DNA of 34,266 nucleotides from Verrucomicrobiia bacterium Tous-C4TDCM (lineage in GTDB: Bacteria > Verrucomicrobiota > Verrucomicrobiia > Verrucomicrobiales > Akkermansiaceae), in contig NEUO01000025.1 in assembly GCA_002304315.1 (NCBI GenBank), forward strand, positions 1 through 34,266, read 5' to 3'. Below, one piece after another: positions 23,183-31,841 of this stretch; positions within the stretch are counted from its first letter, which is position 1, and each line of letters opens with the position of its first letter. The notes under the pieces are model-generated. The model was not told the DNA's origin and made no database searches. It saw only the letters and a list, made by a program, of their open reading frames with translations. The position numbers were made by a program, and so were the translations under genes.

Positions 23183-24790
23183 ATGACCTTCCCGCGAAAA
23201 CTCGGAATTCTCCTGCTGCTGGTCGCCATCGCGGCGATCGGGGCGCATCACGCGGGACTCGCGCTGCCTTCGTTGCGCTGGTTCTACTCGTTCGGCGCGA
23301 CTCCGGCTCAGATCGACGCGGCGGAGGTCAAGCTGGTGCTCGGCAGCAAGGTCGACGGTCCCTGGCTTCGCGAGCGCCAGGAAGAGATCGTAGGTCACAG
23401 TCTGTGCGGAGCGATGCTGCTGGCCGGGCTGGCGATGATCGTTTTCGGCGGAAGCTTCCAGTGGAATCCGCTGACGCTGCGGCGCTTCAGCCGTTTCCGC
23501 TCGATCGGCCGCGGCTGGCTTTCGTTCCGGCTGATCCTGCTGCTGCTGGCGCTGGCGCTGCTCGATCAGGCGCTGGTCGGCAAGCGGGCGCTGGCGGTGA
23601 AATACGAGGGGGACTGGTACTTCCCGGCGTTCCGGGAGAAGGGCTATACCGACAAGGACTTCGGCGGGGTCGAAGAGCAGGAGGCGAACTACCGCAAGCT
23701 GCGGGCAGCTTACAGGGAAGGGAAATCGGAGAACCAGGTCATCCTGCCGCCGATCCCGTGGGATCCGACTTTCGACTCCGACGAAGTGGTGCGACGGACG
23801 ATGGTCGAGAAAGACGGCATCCTCTGCCGTAGCGGCGACCGGAAGCCGTATGACGGCCAGGCGACGCAGTTCCGCGCGGAGGATCCGACGGTGCCGGTGC
23901 GCGCCTCGCGCTTCCGCAAGGGCCTGCGCGACGGGACGACCTCGGTCTATGACGCCAAGGGGCAGTTCGCGGGTCGCGAGGAGTGGAAAGCCGGGAAACT
24001 GTTAGAGTCCGGTGTGGAGGGCGACGTCGGCGAGGCGGCGACCGGGTCCTGGCAGGAACTGATCTACCCGCCCGCGCCGCCGACCTTCGGCACCTGGGAG
24101 ACGATGCACCTGTTAGGCACCGATTCCAAAGGCTGGGACATCGCGGCGCAGATCTATGGCGGCTTGCAGGTCATCCTCAAGGCATCGGTGCTGTTCGTGA
24201 TCCTGACCTACGGGATCGGCATCGTAATGGGCTGCCTGGAAGGCTACTTCGGCGGCTGGTTCGACATCGTCAGCCAGCGCTTTTCAGAGGTCCTCAGCAA
24301 CGTGCCCTTCCTGCTGATCGTGATGATCCTCACCGCGAACATCGGCTTGGACAAGGTGACGCTGACCACCGTGCTGCTGATCTTCTGCCTGTTCTCGTGG
24401 ATGGGCGTGGCGATGTATCTGCGGACCTCGACCTACCGCGAGAAGGCGCGCGATTACGTGGCCGCGGCACGGGTCCAGGGTGCGGGGACCACGCGGGTGA
24501 TCTTCCGCCACATCCTGCCGAACGCGATTTCCACCCTGGTGACCTTGCTGCCGTTCAGCATCGCCGGGCTGGCGACCTCGCTGACCGCGCTCGACTTCCT
24601 CGGCTTCGGCTTGCCGGACCGCTACCCGAGCTGGGGCCGTGTGCTGGATGACGGGACTCAGAATCTTTCCTCGCCGTGGATTGTCAGTTCCGTTTTCGGG
24701 ATGATGGTCGGCGTGCTGCTTCTCATCACTTTCGTCGGCGAGGCGGTCCGCGAGGCCTTCGACCCGAAGAAATTCACCACCTACCAATGA
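23183..24790 (+). CDS. YejE-like peptide ABC permease with MORN_2/YwqK-like insertion
   Basis: 535 aa, against about 340 for E. coli YejE. N-terminal helices are followed by a YejE-like extracytoplasmic region (YEGDWYFPAFREKGYTDKDF, then PPIPWDP). At about residues 205-285 comes an insertion reading EKDGILCRSGDRKPYDGQAT, RFRKGLRDGTTSVYDAKGQF and EEWKAGKL, which follows the aromatic/glycine rhythm of YwqK-type MORN_2 repeats. YejE then resumes with MHLLGTDSKGWDIAAQIYGG, the permease helices, the coupling loop DYVAAARVQGAGTTRVIFRH and the end EAVREAFDPKKFTTYQ. The ATGA at its end starts the next gene. The permease call is firm; the MORN_2 call is a pattern judgement. Confidence 0.9.
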   Translation: MTFPRKLGILLLLVAIAAIGAHHAGLALPSLRWFYSFGATPAQIDAAEVKLVLGSKVDGPWLRERQEEIVGHSLCGAMLLAGLAMIVFGGSFQWNPLTLRRFSRFRSIGRGWLSFRLILLLLALALLDQALVGKRALAVKYEGDWYFPAFREKGYTDKDFGGVEEQEANYRKLRAAYREGKSENQVILPPIPWDPTFDSDEVVRRTMVEKDGILCRSGDRKPYDGQATQFRAEDPTVPVRASRFRKGLRDGTTSVYDAKGQFAGREEWKAGKLLESGVEGDVGEAATGSWQELIYPPAPPTFGTWETMHLLGTDSKGWDIAAQIYGGLQVILKASVLFVILTYGIGIVMGCLEGYFGGWFDIVSQRFSEVLSNVPFLLIVMILTANIGLDKVTLTTVLLIFCLFSWMGVAMYLRTSTYREKARDYVAAARVQGAGTTRVIFRHILPNAISTLVTLLPFSIAGLATSLTALDFLGFGLPDRYPSWGRVLDDGTQNLSSPWIVSSVFGMMVGVLLLITFVGEAVREAFDPKKFTTYQ

Positions 24791-26841
24791 CGCGTCTCAT
24801 CCTGCTTGTCGCCGCGGCCATGGTATTGGTCGTCGTCCCGTCGTGCGAACGCCCGCCGGACTACGAGACCTATGACAACACCGATGAGCGGGAGTCATTC
24901 TACAAGCGCTACAATGCCGAGGTGGTGGAGAAACTCGGCAAGCGGAAGACCGAGTTGGAAACCGCCCTGGCTGGCGACTTGCCTGAGGAAGAACGGGCGT
25001 CGAAGCAGCAGGAACACGGCGACCTGCTGCGGCGGATGGAGCGGCCGGAGTTCTTCGAGATCCGCACCGAGGCCGACCTGCCGCAGGACCTCGAGTGGAC
25101 GACCAACCTCGACGACCCCGAGCTGGGATCGCCGGATGCGAAGAAGGGCGGGACCTTCCACACCTATATCCCCGGCGGCGGCTATCCGCCGAATATCCGT
25201 TGTCTCGGACGCGAGGCGAACAACTCGTTCCGGAGCTACCATTGGGACGACATCGAGCTGGGGCTGACCGCTTATCATCCGGAGACCGGCAAGGTGATGC
25301 CGGCGGTGGCGGACAAGTGGTCGGTGGCGGCGGACGGGCAGACCGTTTATTTCCACATCGACGACGACGCGCGCTGGTCGGATGGCAAGGAGGTGAAGTC
25401 CGGGGACTTCCTGATGGCGATGTATATTTATCTTTCACCCTATCTGACGGAATCGTTCTACCGCGCTTGGTACGGGGAGCAGTACTGGGGGCTTGCGACC
25501 TACGGCGACGACTACCTGTGCGTCCGCCTTGCCTTCGCCAAGCCGTTGGCCGAGGGCTTCGCGGGGCTGGTCCCGTTCCAGGAGGACTTCTACCGGGAGT
25601 TCGGGCCGGACTTCGAATCGCGCTACAACTGGCGCCCGCGGCCGACGACCGGCGCCTACGTGATCCGCGAGGAAGACATCCAGAAGGGCCGCTCGATTTC
25701 GCTGACCCGGGTCAAGGACTGGTGGGCACGCGACAAGAAGTACTACCGCTACCGCTTCAATCCCGACCGCATCGAATACATCCAGGTCCGCGACGAGGAG
25801 AAGGTCTTCCAGCTCTTCCTGCGCGGCGAGATCGACTCCTACCTGCTGGGCGACTCGAAGAAATGGTATGAAAAGTCGGAGGTTCCGGAGGTCTTCAACG
25901 GCTACATCGAGAAGGTGACCTTTTACAATGAGTATCCCACGATCTCCCGCGGGATGTATTTCAACATGAGCCGTCCGCCGCTTGACAACCTGGACGTGCG
26001 GATCGGTCTCCAGCACGCCAGCAACTGGCAAAAGGTGATTGAATTCGACCTTCGCGGCGACGGCGAGCGGCTGAACCTACTGAACGCAGGCTATGGCGAG
26101 TTCTCCAATCCCAATTTGAGGACAAGGCCCTTTTCCGTGAAGCTGGCCCGCGAGGCCTTCGCCCGCGCGGGGTTCACCGAAGCGGGAGAAGACGGCATCT
26201 TGAAGAACGGCGCGGGGCAAAGGTTGTCCTTTGCCGTCAACTATTCGCGCAATCCGGCGGTCGACCCGGTGATGCTGCGGATTAAGGAAGAGGCCCGTCG
26301 CGCGGGCGTTGAGTTCAGGATCGAGGCGATGGACCCGACGGCATCGTTCCAGAAGGTTTCGCGCAAGGAGCACGAGATCGCCTTCACCGGTTTCCAGAGC
26401 CAGCTTCCCTTTCCGGACTACTACCAGCAGTTCCACTCGAAGGACGCCTACGAGCCCGGCACCAAGAAGCCGCGGCCGATGACCAACAACATCAGCATTT
26501 TCGCCGATCCCGAAGTGGACAAGATCCTGGAGGCGAATCGCAACGCGCGGAGCCTGGAGGAGATCCGCGAGACGAGCTGGAAGCTCGAAGAGATTTTCCA
26601 CGAGCGTGCGGTTTGGGTGCCAGCTTACTACCGGCCTTTCTACCGGACCGGCTACTGGCGATGGATTCGCTTGCCGGAGAATTTCAACGTCCGCCTGGGG
26701 AACGAGCCGGAGATGAGCCACGTTCACTGGATCGATCCGGAGATCAAGCAGGAGACTCTCAAGGCGAAGACCACCGGCGCGATCTTCCCCGAGAAGAGCC
26801 TGATCTTCGACCAACACCGGAAGAAGAACCCGGAGAACTGA
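24787..26841 (+). CDS. YejA-like peptide-binding lipoprotein (SBP family 5)
   Basis: 684 aa from the ATG at 24787, which overlaps the permease stop. The signal MTRLILLVAAAMVLVVVPSC ends in a lipobox cysteine. A charged helical stretch (about residues 35-95: KRYNAEVVEKLGKRKTELET, EEERASKQQEHGDLLRRME) precedes the binding domain and may be a coiled-coil spacer from the membrane. Binding-domain marks are KKGGTFHTYIPGG, DKWSVAADGQTVYFHID, ARWSDGKEVKSGDF and FNMSRPPLDNLDVRIGLQHA. The family binds peptides or peptide-like antibiotics for YejBE. It lies directly upstream of oppD by 2 bp. Confidence 0.9.
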   Translation: MTRLILLVAAAMVLVVVPSCERPPDYETYDNTDERESFYKRYNAEVVEKLGKRKTELETALAGDLPEEERASKQQEHGDLLRRMERPEFFEIRTEADLPQDLEWTTNLDDPELGSPDAKKGGTFHTYIPGGGYPPNIRCLGREANNSFRSYHWDDIELGLTAYHPETGKVMPAVADKWSVAADGQTVYFHIDDDARWSDGKEVKSGDFLMAMYIYLSPYLTESFYRAWYGEQYWGLATYGDDYLCVRLAFAKPLAEGFAGLVPFQEDFYREFGPDFESRYNWRPRPTTGAYVIREEDIQKGRSISLTRVKDWWARDKKYYRYRFNPDRIEYIQVRDEEKVFQLFLRGEIDSYLLGDSKKWYEKSEVPEVFNGYIEKVTFYNEYPTISRGMYFNMSRPPLDNLDVRIGLQHASNWQKVIEFDLRGDGERLNLLNAGYGEFSNPNLRTRPFSVKLAREAFARAGFTEAGEDGILKNGAGQRLSFAVNYSRNPAVDPVMLRIKEEARRAGVEFRIEAMDPTASFQKVSRKEHEIAFTGFQSQLPFPDYYQQFHSKDAYEPGTKKPRPMTNNISIFADPEVDKILEANRNARSLEEIRETSWKLEEIFHERAVWVPAYYRPFYRTGYWRWIRLPENFNVRLGNEPEMSHVHWIDPEIKQETLKAKTTGAIFPEKSLIFDQHRKKNPEN

Positions 26842-26843
26842 CC

Positions 26844-27830
26844 ATGTCCGAACCCCTTCTTCAGGTCCGCGATTTGATCACCGCCTTCGACACCGATGGT
26901 GGGCTGATCCGCGCCGTCGATCAGGTCTCCTTCTCGGTCGAGCGGAGCAAGACGCTCGGCATTGTCGGCGAGTCCGGCTGCGGGAAAAGCGTGACCGCGA
27001 TGTCGCTGGTACGCCTGCTGCCGCAGCCGGCGGGGAAGATCCTGGGGGGCGAGGTGATCTTCAAAGGTCGCGATCTCACACGGCTCAAGCCCGAGGAACT
27101 GCGCAAGGTCCGCGGCAACGAGATCGGCGTGATTTTCCAGGAGCCGATGACCGCGCTCAATCCGGTCCAGCGGATCGGCAAGCAGCTTTCCGAGTGCTTC
27201 CTGCTGCACAAGGGGATGAACAAGAAAGAGGCGTGGGAGGCATCGGTCGAGATGCTGCGGCTGGTGAAGATCCCGGCACCGGAGCAGCGGGCGGGGGACT
27301 ACCCGCACCAGCTTTCCGGCGGGATGCGGCAGCGCGTGGTGATCGCCATGGCGCTGGCTTGCAAGCCGGATCTGGTGATCGCCGACGAGCCGACCACGGC
27401 GCTCGATGTCACCGTGCAGGCGCAGATCCTCGACCTGATGAAGCGCTTGCAGGCGGAGATGGGGTTGGCGGTGATCCTGATCACCCACGACCTCGGCGTG
27501 ATCGCGGAGACCTGCGACGAGGTGGTCGTGATGTATGGCGGCCGGGTAGTCGAGCGGGCACCTGTTAGGGAACTTTTCGCCAAACCCTTGCACGCCTACA
27601 CCCGTGGCCTGCTCGCCTCGATTCCCCGGATGGAAACCCCGCGCAAGACCGTGCTTCCGGTGATCCCGGGGATGGTCGCCTCGCTCAAGGATTTCGTCCC
27701 CGGCTGCCGCTTCTGCCAGCGGATGGACCGCCAGGGCAGCACCCTGCGGGAGCGCCCGCCCTTCCTCGAAGCCTCGCCCGGCCATTGGGTCGAGGCTTGC
27801 CCGATCTGTTACGTCCCGACCGACGCATGA
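26844..27830 (+). CDS. oppD: Peptide ABC transporter ATPase, OppD/DppD type
   Basis: 328 aa. The nucleotide-binding domain has Walker A GESGCGKS, a Q-loop ([13 protein letters not shown]), signature LSGGMRQRV, Walker [12 protein letters not shown] and switch ITHDLGV. The C-terminal oligopeptide/dipeptide extension has [29 protein letters not shown] and ICYV, with cysteines of the kind that bind a cluster in relatives. It works as a heterodimer with oppF, whose ATG overlaps this stop codon. As the only ATPase pair in the window, it may serve both the Yej-like permeases and divergent oppBC. E. coli YejF is a single fused ATPase; here the two halves are separate. Confidence 0.95.
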   Translation: MSEPLLQVRDLITAFDTDGGLIRAVDQVSFSVERSKTLGIVGESGCGKSVTAMSLVRLLPQPAGKILGGEVIFKGRDLTRLKPEELRKVRGNEIGVIFQEPMTALNPVQRIGKQLSECFLLHKGMNKKEAWEASVEMLRLVKIPAPEQRAGDYPHQLSGGMRQRVVIAMALACKPDLVIADEPTTALDVTVQAQILDLMKRLQAEMGLAVILITHDLGVIAETCDEVVVMYGGRVVERAPVRELFAKPLHAYTRGLLASIPRMETPRKTVLPVIPGMVASLKDFVPGCRFCQRMDRQGSTLRERPPFLEASPGHWVEACPICYVPTDA

Positions 27831-28837
27831 CCCCGATCCTTTCCGTCCGCGATCTCAAGGTGCACTTCCCGGTTTCGGGCGGGCTTTTCATGCGCCAGAC
27901 GGGTGCCGTGCGGGCGGTCGATGGCGTGTCCTTCGACATCGCGCCGGGCGAAACGCTGGGGCTGGTCGGCGAGTCGGGCTGCGGGAAGTCGACGCTCGGC
28001 AAGGCGATCGTCCGGCTGACCGATCCGAACGCGGGCTCGATTCATTTCAACGGCCGTGACATCACCCGGCTCAGCCGCGGGGCGATGCGTCCGCTGCGGC
28101 GCGACATCCAGATGATTTTCCAGGACCCGGTGGAGTCGCTGAATGCCCGCCACAGTGTGCGCGAAATTTTGGAAGAGCCGCTGATCATCCACGGCTACGG
28201 GTCGGCGCTGGAACGCCGCAAGCGGGTGGACGAGGTGCTGGAGAAGGTGGGCTTGCAGACGGCGGCGGCGGACCGCTATCCCTTCGAGTTCTCCGGCGGG
28301 CAACGGCAGCGGATCGGCATCGCCCGGGCGATCGCCCTGCAGCCGAAGCTGATCATCTGCGACGAGCCGGTGTCGGCGCTCGACGTCTCGGTGCAGTCGC
28401 AGGTGTTGAACCTGCTGTTAGAGCTGCAGCGGGACATGGGGCTGTCGTATCTTTTCATCGCCCACGACCTCGCGGTGGTGAAGCACATCTCCGACCGGGT
28501 GGCGGTGATGTATCTCGGCAAGATGGTCGAGATGGCCGGTGCGGACGCGATTTATCAGAACCCGAAGCACGCCTACACCAAGGCGCTGCTGTCGGCGATT
28601 CCGGAGCCGGACCCGACTCTGGTGAAGGACCGCATTTTGCTGGAGGGCGACGTGCCGTCGCCGATCGACCCGCCGAAGGGGAGTGCATTCGGCCACCGGA
28701 TGAAGCACCCGCGCTACAATGAAACGATCGGTGCGGATCTTTCGCTGCGTGAGATCGAGCCCGGTCACTGGGTCGCCGCGGATCCTTGCTGCTTGGAAGC
28801 GGCGGATTGGGAGAAGGCAACCAAAATGGTTGCGTAA
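27827..28837 (+). CDS. oppF: Peptide ABC transporter ATPase, OppF/DppF type
   Basis: 336 aa from the ATG at 27827 (ATGA overlap with oppD). It has Walker [11 protein letters not shown]-loop MIFQDPVESLN, signature FSGGQRQRIGIARA, Walker B IICDEPVSALDVSVQ and switch IAHDLAVV, then the C-terminal extension with AIPEPDP and GDVPSPIDPPKGSAFGHRM. The usual GC-x-F-x-RC cysteines of this extension are reduced here (SAFGHRMKHPR), with only a late CC remaining. It is the last gene of the plus-strand transport operon. No intrinsic terminator was seen before the toxin-antitoxin genes 27 bp downstream. Confidence 0.95.
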   Translation: MTPILSVRDLKVHFPVSGGLFMRQTGAVRAVDGVSFDIAPGETLGLVGESGCGKSTLGKAIVRLTDPNAGSIHFNGRDITRLSRGAMRPLRRDIQMIFQDPVESLNARHSVREILEEPLIIHGYGSALERRKRVDEVLEKVGLQTAAADRYPFEFSGGQRQRIGIARAIALQPKLIICDEPVSALDVSVQSQVLNLLLELQRDMGLSYLFIAHDLAVVKHISDRVAVMYLGKMVEMAGADAIYQNPKHAYTKALLSAIPEPDPTLVKDRILLEGDVPSPIDPPKGSAFGHRMKHPRYNETIGADLSLREIEPGHWVAADPCCLEAADWEKATKMVA

Positions 28838-28864
28838 TGGTTTTCGGAGCGGTAGCGTTGCCGC

Positions 28865-29152
28865 ATGAACATCACCATCAAGTCCATCCCGGAGGACGTG
28901 AGTGTGGCGTTGAAGCGAGCCGCGGCGAACTCCCGCCGCAGCTTGAACGGCGAGATCATTCACCGCTTGAGCCTGTCCTTGGCGGAGAACGCCCGGGCTC
29001 CGCAGCCGGCCATCGCCGAATCGCCGGACGCCGTGGCGGATGCCTGGGAGTCCTTGGCGGGCCGCTGGAAATCCGGCTTGAGCGTGGAGGCGGAGATCGC
29101 CGCGCTCTATGAAAGCCGCTCGGCGGGCCGGGACGTGGACCTTTCCTGGTAA
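28865..29152 (+). CDS. Ribbon-helix-helix antitoxin (FitA/Arc-like)
   Basis: 95 aa. The N-terminal MNITIKSIPEDVSVALKRAA, followed by NSRRSLNGEIIHRLSLSL, is an Arc-type ribbon-helix-helix DNA-binding domain: a short beta strand, then two helices with the SLNGEI turn. The C-terminal half (about 45-95) is acidic and would wrap the toxin. It lies 4 bp upstream of a PIN toxin. Such antitoxins neutralise the nuclease and repress their own operon by binding the promoter, expected here in or before the 27-bp gap after oppF. Confidence 0.85.
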   Translation: MNITIKSIPEDVSVALKRAAANSRRSLNGEIIHRLSLSLAENARAPQPAIAESPDAVADAWESLAGRWKSGLSVEAEIAALYESRSAGRDVDLSW

Positions 29153-29156
29153 GTCC

Positions 29157-29552
29157 ATGCATCTGCTCGATACCGATACCTGCGTGGAGATACTCCGCGG
29201 CAACGGCAAGGTGATCACCCGTCGCCGCGGGGTTTATGGTCCGGTCGTGACCACCGAGATCACGGCGTCCGAGCTGTTTTACGGAGCGGCCAAGTCGAAG
29301 GATCCCGCGGGGAACCGGCAGGTGGTGCTGGAATTCCTGCGGACGCTGGAAGTGCTGCCGATCTCGCTCGTCGGTGCCCAGTTTTTCGGCGGTTCCAAGG
29401 CGCAACTCGAAGCGGCGGGGCAATTGATCCCGGACGCCGATTTGTGGATCGCGTCCATTGCCCGGGCGGTGCGGGCGAAGATCGTGACGGGCAAAAGCCG
29501 TCATTTGTCGCGGATTCCCGGCGTGGAGTGCGAGGACTGGATCCGCGGTTGA
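29157..29552 (+). CDS. PIN-domain ribonuclease toxin (VapC/FitB type)
   Basis: 131 aa from the ATG at 29157; the frame extends back to 29109 but would overlap the antitoxin. PIN-domain acidic residues are visible: the first Asp in HLLDTDTCVEILRG, the Glu in TTEITASELFYGA, and the Asp pair in IPDADLWIASIARA, followed by KIVTGKSRHLSRIPG. These coordinate Mg2+ for RNA cleavage. Known family members cut tRNA or rRNA to halt growth; the target here is unknown. All catalytic positions appear intact, so the pair is probably functional. Confidence 0.9.
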   Translation: MHLLDTDTCVEILRGNGKVITRRRGVYGPVVTTEITASELFYGAAKSKDPAGNRQVVLEFLRTLEVLPISLVGAQFFGGSKAQLEAAGQLIPDADLWIASIARAVRAKIVTGKSRHLSRIPGVECEDWIRG

Positions 29553-29556
29553 TCCG

Positions 29557-29943
29557 CTACATGCCCGGCGCGGGCGGTTGTGGAGCCGGGGCTTTTTCGG
29601 TGATCCGTGGCGGGCTGGCGGCGTCATCGCGATTCTTCCCGTCGAGGAACAGAATGGTGATGAAGGCGTAAAAGGAAACGATGGCGAAGGCCAGTTTAAG
29701 GGGGGCCCGGGTTTCATGGTGAGGTTCGAGGGGAATCGTCAGGGTGTCGCTGTCCCGGGCGGCAACCGGACGGAGGGAGCGATTTCAGGCGATCTGGCTG
29801 GCGACCGGACGGGTGAGGTCCGGCGCGGCGTCGGCCATGCGGAGCTTGCGCTTGCCCTTTTCCTGGGGAATCCAGGCGGTCGCGGCGGCGGCCAGGGCGA
29901 GGGTCAGGACGAGGCGGGTGGCGAAGCGGTTGGCGATCTTCAT
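29557..29943 (-). pseudogene. Membrane protein gene interrupted by an in-frame TGA
   Basis: From the ATG at 29943 the frame reads MKIANRFATRLVLTLALAAA (signal or membrane segment), continues to RPVASQIA and meets TGA at 29785-29787. The same frame continues with coding-like composition for 75 codons: NRSLRPVAARDSDTLTIPLE, a clear membrane helix (LKLAFAIVSFYAFITILFL), and PAPQPPAPGM before a TAG at 29557-29559. The second part has no ATG, GTG or TTG start. A CGA-to-TGA transition would explain it. A short 52-aa product could still be made from 29785-29943. The protein was not recognised. It is divergent from purD. Its 3' end overlaps the VapC-side terminator. Confidence 0.55.
29563..29597 (+). 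terminator. Intrinsic terminator after the toxin-antitoxin pair
   Basis: GCCCGGC pairs with GCCGGGGC (one bulged G) around a 15-nt loop and runs straight into TTTTT. It begins 11 bp after the VapC stop codon and lies over the 3' end of the interrupted minus-strand gene. Confidence 0.6.
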
Positions 29944-30048
29944 TCCGAAAGATTCCCACGATCCGGCCCGCGGCACCATTACGCCATGACGTGGGGGGGA
30001 TTTGGGGGTTGAGTCCGCCGTCCGGGTGGCCCAAAACCGCCGCGGAGC

Positions 30049-31299
30049 ATGAAGATTGTCGTCGTGGGAAAAGGGGGGCGCGAGCACGCGCTGTTGCGGG
30101 CGCTGGCGGAATCGCCGGGAAGCCACGAGCTGTTCTGTTTCCCGGGCAGTGATGCGATTTTCGAAGGGGCGAAGCCGGTCGCTGCCGACGGGCTGGAATC
30201 GCTGGTCGCGTGGATGATCGTGAACGCGGTCGACTTCTGCGTGGCGGGCGAGGAGAGCTATCTGGTCAAGGGCGAGGGGCTGGCGAATCTCTGCGAGAAG
30301 GCCGGGATTCCCTGCTGGGGGCCGCATCTCCAGTCGGCGCAGCTCGAGGCCAGCAAGGAGTTTGCGAAGAAGTTCCTGGAGCGCCACGGCATCCCGACCG
30401 CCAGGGCCACGGCCTGCGCGACGCTGGAAGAGACGGTTGCGGCGATCGGTAGGAAATTTCCGACGGTGCTGAAGTTCGACGGTCTCGCGGCGGGCAAGGG
30501 CGTCGCGGTGTGCCTGGTCGAGCAGGAGGCGACGGATTTCCTCGACGAGGTCTTCGTGAAGCAGCGCTTCGGTCCCGGCCGGGTGCTGGTGGAAGACTTT
30601 CTCACCGGCCCGGAGGTCTCGATCTTCGCGGCGATCGTGGACGACTGCTACCTGATCTTCACCCCGGCCCGCGACTACAAGCGGCTGGGCGAGGGGGACG
30701 CCGGGCTGAACACCGGCGGCATGGGCGCGGTGGCAAGCCGGCAGTTGATTTCCGCGGAGCTGCTGGCGGAGATAGAGAAGAACATCGTCGTCCCGACGGT
30801 CGAAGGGCTGCGCGAGGACGGCCTGCCCTACCGCGGCTTCCTGTATTTCGGCCTAATGCTCACGCCCGACGGTCCGAAGATCATCGAGTACAACTGCCGC
30901 TTCGGCGACCCGGAGTGCCAGGCGGTGATGCCGCTGGTGAAGGGCGACCTGGCGGCTTTTTGCCTCGCCGGCGCGAAGGGCGAGTTGAAGCCGGAACTCA
31001 TCTCGTTCGACGAAGGCTGGAGCGTCTGCGTGGTGCTGGCCTCCGCCGGATATCCTGAGAGCTCCCGCAGCGGCGACGTGATTCGCGGGCTGGATGAAGT
31101 CGGGAATGCGCGTGTTTATCACGCCGGCACCCGCCGCAATGCCGCGGGCGAGTGGGAAACGAACGGCGGCCGGGTTTTGGCAGTGGTCGCCGGTGGATCG
31201 ACCCGGCAGGATGCGGTCGCCGCGGCGCACGCGGCAACGGACAAGGTTTCCTTCGATGGCATGCAGCGCCGCAGGGATATTGGGATCTGCAATTTCTAA
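30049..31299 (+). CDS. purD: Phosphoribosylamine-glycine ligase
   Basis: 416 aa, normal length. The second step of de novo purine synthesis: joins glycine to phosphoribosylamine with ATP. Visible marks are MKIVVVGKGGREHALLRAL at the N-domain, the ATP-grasp segment FPTVLKFDGLAAGKGVAVC, VEDFLTGPEVSIF, LNTGGMGAVASRQL, and the metal/nucleotide site IEYNCRFGDPECQAVMPLV. It opens a pyrimidine/purine operon: pyrR starts 4 bp after its stop, then a membrane protein and pyrB. The pairing of purD with pyrR suggests joint control of nucleotide synthesis. Confidence 0.97.
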   Translation: MKIVVVGKGGREHALLRALAESPGSHELFCFPGSDAIFEGAKPVAADGLESLVAWMIVNAVDFCVAGEESYLVKGEGLANLCEKAGIPCWGPHLQSAQLEASKEFAKKFLERHGIPTARATACATLEETVAAIGRKFPTVLKFDGLAAGKGVAVCLVEQEATDFLDEVFVKQRFGPGRVLVEDFLTGPEVSIFAAIVDDCYLIFTPARDYKRLGEGDAGLNTGGMGAVASRQLISAELLAEIEKNIVVPTVEGLREDGLPYRGFLYFGLMLTPDGPKIIEYNCRFGDPECQAVMPLVKGDLAAFCLAGAKGELKPELISFDEGWSVCVVLASAGYPESSRSGDVIRGLDEVGNARVYHAGTRRNAAGEWETNGGRVLAVVAGGSTRQDAVAAAHAATDKVSFDGMQRRRDIGICNF

Positions 31300-31303
31300 C
31301 AAC

Positions 31304-31834
31304 ATGAGCCGCATTCTCGGACCCGACGACATCGAGCAGGGCATTGTCGCCCTTGCCGCCGCCATCCGCGGACGGACCGCGGGTAAAGCCATCGCCCTGG
31401 TGGGCATCCGCAGTCGCGGCGACGAAGTGGCGGAGCGACTGTGCAACCGGTTGGCGGAAGAGGACCGCGAGCTGGAGCTGGGAGTGCTCGACATTTCCCT
31501 CTACCGCGACGACTACGAGCATCTGCACGAGAACCCGAAGCTGCAGGAGAGCGACATCCCGTTCACCGTCGATGGCGCGCACATCATCCTGGTGGATGAC
31601 GTGCTTTTCACCGGCCGCACGATCCGCGCGGCGCTCGACGCGCTGTCCGACTACGGCCGCCCGGCCAAGGTCGAGCTGGCGGTGCTGATCGACCGCGGGC
31701 ATCGCGAAATGCCGGTCCAGCCGGATTATGTCGGGATCCACTTGGAAACTTCGCGGCTCGACCACGTGCTTGTTTCCTTGGAAGCCGCCGACGGGGAGGA
31801 CAAGATCGAGATCGTCGAGAAGAACCCAGGCTGA
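31304..31834 (+). CDS. pyrR: PyrR-type uracil phosphoribosyltransferase/pyr regulator
   Basis: 176 aa from the ATG at 31304. A type I phosphoribosyltransferase fold with the PRPP-binding loop IILVDDVLFTGRTIRAALDA, IRSRGDEVAERL, DISLYRDDYEHL and IDRGHREMPVQPDYVG. All fit PyrR, which converts uracil plus PRPP to UMP and, in Gram-positive bacteria, binds pyr mRNA leaders to attenuate transcription. Inside this operon I see no attenuator, and the gap upstream is only 4 bp, so if PyrR regulates by RNA binding the target is elsewhere, perhaps before purD. Enzymatic function alone is also possible. Confidence 0.95.
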   Translation: MSRILGPDDIEQGIVALAAAIRGRTAGKAIALVGIRSRGDEVAERLCNRLAEEDRELELGVLDISLYRDDYEHLHENPKLQESDIPFTVDGAHIILVDDVLFTGRTIRAALDALSDYGRPAKVELAVLIDRGHREMPVQPDYVGIHLETSRLDHVLVSLEAADGEDKIEIVEKNPG

Positions 31835-31841
31835 TTGACTC

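Noticed and set aside
29740-29787. Selenocysteine codon with SECIS element
   Set aside because: The downstream hairpin is short and imperfect, no selenium genes are in view, and the flanking protein is not a known selenoprotein. A nonsense change is simpler.
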